DNA from: Alloacidobacterium sp035547425
GTDB taxonomy: Bacteria > Acidobacteriota > Terriglobia > Terriglobales > Acidobacteriaceae
Assembly: GCA_035547425.1 (NCBI GenBank)
Contig: DASZUU010000043.1
Span: forward strand, 1-64,000
Reading direction: 5' to 3'
DNA length: 64,000 bases
Each line of letters begins with the position of its first letter. Positions within the stretch are counted from its first letter, which is position 1. The translations under genes and the position numbers were made by a program. The notes under the pieces are model-generated. The model worked only from the letters and a program-made list of their open reading frames with translations, made no database searches and was not told the DNA's origin. Shown in pieces: positions 61,911 through 64,000 of the stretch.

Positions 61911-62924
61911 ATGAAAGCTCTCGTCATGCCCGGGCCCGGATCTCTGTTGATGAAAGATATTTCCATTCCTGTTCGTAAAGCTGGAGAAGCGTTACTTCGG
62001 GTGCGTTATGTAGGTCTGTGCGGCACGGATTTGAACTCGTATCGAGGATGGAATCCTCTTGTTGCATATCCGCGTATTCCAGGCCATGAAATCGCAGCGA
62101 CGATTGTGGAAATTGATGAAAATAACCTCGGTCTTTCGTCCGGAACTGACGTTACGCTTTCTCCTTATACAAGTTGTGGAAAGTGCGCTGCGTGTCTTAA
62201 TAAACGACAGAATGCCTGTCAGTTCAATGAGACCATGGGCGTGCAGCGTGACGGCGCATTGTGCGAATACATTTCTATGCCGATTGAGAAGCTGTATACA
62301 GCGCGTCTCGGTTTACGTGAACTCTGCCTGGTCGAACCACTGACCGTAGGTTGTCATGCTATCGCACGCGCACATGTCAGTGCTTCAGATATTGTTGTCA
62401 TCTTTGGTTGCGGCGGTGTGGGACTGGGAGCTGTTGCCGCTTCAGCATTCCGAGGAGCGAAGATCATCGCCATTGATCTTGATGATGACAAACTCGAAAT
62501 AGCTCGAAAAGCCGGCGCTACCCATACTATTAATTCTTCGCGGTACGATGTCGAATCGGCGATACGAGAGCTCACGAACGGATCAGGCCCACAGGTTGTG
62601 GTCGAGGCAGTAGGACGGCCAGAAACATTTCGTGTCGCAGTTGATCTAGTTGCTTACACCGGGCGTGTGGTCTACATCGGTTATGCTAAAGAACTGGTAA
62701 GTTACGAGACAAAGATCTTTGTTCAGAAAGAGCTAGATATCATGGGCACCAGAAATGCATTGCCTCAGGACTTTCATGAAGTTATCAGCATGCTGGAACA
62801 AAAGCGATTTCCTGTTGATTTTGCCATCAGTATGATTGTGGAGCTGGAAAAAGCGCGGGAAATTTTTAAAGAGTGGGCTGCCGAACCTACGAGATTCACT
62901 AAAATTATGGTGTCTCTTGGATAA
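61911..62924 (+). CDS. Zinc-dependent medium-chain alcohol/polyol dehydrogenase
   Basis: The product (337 or 338 residues; ATGs at 61908 and 61911, the second better spaced after GGAG) has the catalytic zinc site Cys38 in GLCGTD and GHE (60-61, counted from the upstream ATG), the structural zinc cysteines 90, 93, 96 and 104 (SCGKCAACLNKRQNAC) and the NAD fold (IFGCGGVGLGAVAAS) with Asp in AIDLDDDK. This layout is shared by sorbitol, galactitol-phosphate and threonine dehydrogenases. Likely cytoplasmic oxidation of a sugar alcohol with NAD; exact substrate open. It stands alone between the tRNA and a convergent TPR gene. Confidence 0.9.
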   Translation: MKALVMPGPGSLLMKDISIPVRKAGEALLRVRYVGLCGTDLNSYRGWNPLVAYPRIPGHEIAATIVEIDENNLGLSSGTDVTLSPYTSCGKCAACLNKRQNACQFNETMGVQRDGALCEYISMPIEKLYTARLGLRELCLVEPLTVGCHAIARAHVSASDIVVIFGCGGVGLGAVAASAFRGAKIIAIDLDDDKLEIARKAGATHTINSSRYDVESAIRELTNGSGPQVVVEAVGRPETFRVAVDLVAYTGRVVYIGYAKELVSYETKIFVQKELDIMGTRNALPQDFHEVISMLEQKRFPVDFAISMIVELEKAREIFKEWAAEPTRFTKIMVSLG

Positions 62925-62974
62925 ACCGTGAAGAGGCCGATTCATAGTTATCCACTCAGCGCTCGATGTCAGTC

Positions 62975-64000
62975 TCAGTGAGACTGCGAATTAATCCTCA
63001 CCTGTCCAATATTCACTTCACGTTGTATTTCCTGGTTCACAAGAGATCGCAATCGACTCAAAGCTTCATTCGCTTCCTGATCGCGGTGCAACTTTCGCAG
63101 CAGTATGAATTCGCGATTCAATGCAGCGCGATTCTCAGGTTCTATTGCCAGGGCTAATTGGATATGCTTGAGAGCTCCGGAAAAATCGTGTTGTTGTTCC
63201 AGCAACTTTCCCATTAGCACTTGCGCCTCTGCCGAGTCAGGCTTTGCCTCCAGCGATTTAGCCAAATGGTTTTGCGCCTTGTCATACTCTGCCTGTCCAG
63301 GCATGGCTCCGGAGCGGATAAGCAAGTCTGCCAATAGATAATTGGCAACTGCATCATTCGGAGTTGCACGAAGCTGCTTCTCTAGTAGCTCTTTTTCCTT
63401 CTGTGGATCATTCTTGTCTGAATACAACAGGCTCATTGCGATGGTGCTGTGCGGCTGGTTAGGCTCGAGCTCGGTTGCAGCGGTAAAATCATGTTCTGCC
63501 TTATCGTATTGGGCTAACTGGGCGTAAGCTACGCCCCGAATAAGATACAAGGACGCAGAACGGGGAATGGTGACAAGGCCTGCGGATGCTGCTGTAACAG
63601 CGCGGTTTTCCTGGCTGTGATCGAGGCACAGGATCGCTAAGTCGAGATAATTTGATTCTTTGGCAGGGTCAATCTGTATTGCTTTTTCCAACATGCTAAA
63701 GGCATCATCCGGCCTGTTGGCATGAGCATAGGCAGAGGCTAAAAGATTCAACAATTCCGAGTCTTTCGCATCAGACAACGGAGCCAGTGTTGCAATGGCT
63801 CCGTTGAAATCATGCAATTGCATTTGTACGATAGCGAGATTGTATTTGAGTTGTCCGCTGTGAGGATGTAGTTGTATACCGTGTGACAGCGTTGCCAAAG
63901 CTTCTTGTTTTTTTTCACTTTTCAATTGGCAATCTGCAAATTCGGAAATTGCGGTAGGCGACTGGTAGACTGCTTTTTGACTGTGCTCGAAGTATTCGTT
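62975..64000 (-). CDS. TPR-repeat protein (5' part beyond the right edge)
   Basis: The frame is open from the stop at 62975 to the window edge; a TTG at 63925 would give 316 residues, but the codons to its right (EYFEHSQKAVYQSPTAISEF and on) continue the same helical repeats, so the start is outside. At least eight tetratricopeptide repeats are seen, for example LKYNLAIVQMQLHDFNGAIA, SLYLIRGVAYAQLAQYDKAE and AQVLMGKLLEQQHDFSGALK. TPR proteins of this kind often accompany secreted or TonB-linked systems in these bacteria. It is convergent with the dehydrogenase gene. Confidence 0.85.
   Translation of the reverse strand, partial: NEYFEHSQKAVYQSPTAISEFADCQLKSEKKQEALATLSHGIQLHPHSGQLKYNLAIVQMQLHDFNGAIATLAPLSDAKDSELLNLLASAYAHANRPDDAFSMLEKAIQIDPAKESNYLDLAILCLDHSQENRAVTAASAGLVTIPRSASLYLIRGVAYAQLAQYDKAEHDFTAATELEPNQPHSTIAMSLLYSDKNDPQKEKELLEKQLRATPNDAVANYLLADLLIRSGAMPGQAEYDKAQNHLAKSLEAKPDSAEAQVLMGKLLEQQHDFSGALKHIQLALAIEPENRAALNREFILLRKLHRDQEANEALSRLRSLVNQEIQREVNIGQVRINSQSH

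Overview
The window looks like a chromosomal segment of a Gram-negative, heterotrophic acidobacterium of the Terriglobales/Acidobacteriaceae type. This rests on three large TonB-dependent receptors with an N-terminal carboxypeptidase-regulatory-like domain (Oar-like), a PadR regulator paired with a duplicated orphan ABC permease (ADOP), a two-component sensor with a beta-propeller periplasmic domain, and generally high GC in the housekeeping parts. I could run no database search; all family calls are by recognition of motifs.

Bases 1-7140: end of a SpoIIE-type phosphatase gene, a DUF192 protein, a GT-C glycosyltransferase (minus strand) and a tightly coupled five-gene plus-strand operon: ECF sigma factor, zinc-type anti-sigma factor, B-box/membrane protein, small membrane protein, and a beta-solenoid-like DUF4097 protein. 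It reads as an envelope-stress module, and an ECF-type promoter (AAC-N17-CGTA) lies in front of the sigma gene. Bases 7112-11736 (minus): mutL, a winged-helix protein with a very long Arg/Gly/Glu-rich repeat tail, and cmk, apparently one operon. Bases 11860-13740 (minus): an M61 PDZ peptidase. Bases 13804-19593 (plus): an aromatic amino-acid supraoperon trpC-trpF-trpB-trpA-chorismate mutase-DAHP synthase-tyrA; trpE, trpG and trpD are not here.

Bases 19658-28397: a CocE-type hydrolase, an exported Gfo/Idh/MocA oxidoreductase, a propeller histidine kinase with its NarL-type regulator and a small unknown secreted protein, and a TPR protein. Bases 28629-44186 form a carbohydrate-utilisation island with visibly lower GC: an exported AGE-family epimerase (minus), then TonB receptor, TPR protein, TonB receptor, GH39 glycosidase, LacI regulator and GH3 glycosidase (plus). 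Both receptor promoters have a TTGACA -35 box and a LacI-like palindrome just downstream of the -10 box, suggesting control by the island's own LacI protein.

Bases 44248-64000: PadR with an almost leaderless promoter and its ADOP permease, a sugar dehydrogenase fused to cytochrome c, a Tat-exported cupin, an RND efflux pump with its adaptor (no outer-membrane factor here), a YhhQ/VUT queuosine-precursor transporter with a structured upstream region, a DUF892 ferritin-like protein, a short-chain dehydrogenase, an isochorismatase-like hydrolase, a third TonB receptor, tRNA-Ser(UGA), a zinc alcohol dehydrogenase, and a TPR protein running off the right edge.

No insertion sequence, integrase, CRISPR array or rRNA was seen. 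The strongest candidates for new biology are the sigma/anti-sigma/membrane module, the mutL-linked winged-helix protein with its repeat tail, the operator architecture of the TonB island, the near-leaderless PadR transcript, and the structured region upstream of the queuosine transporter.
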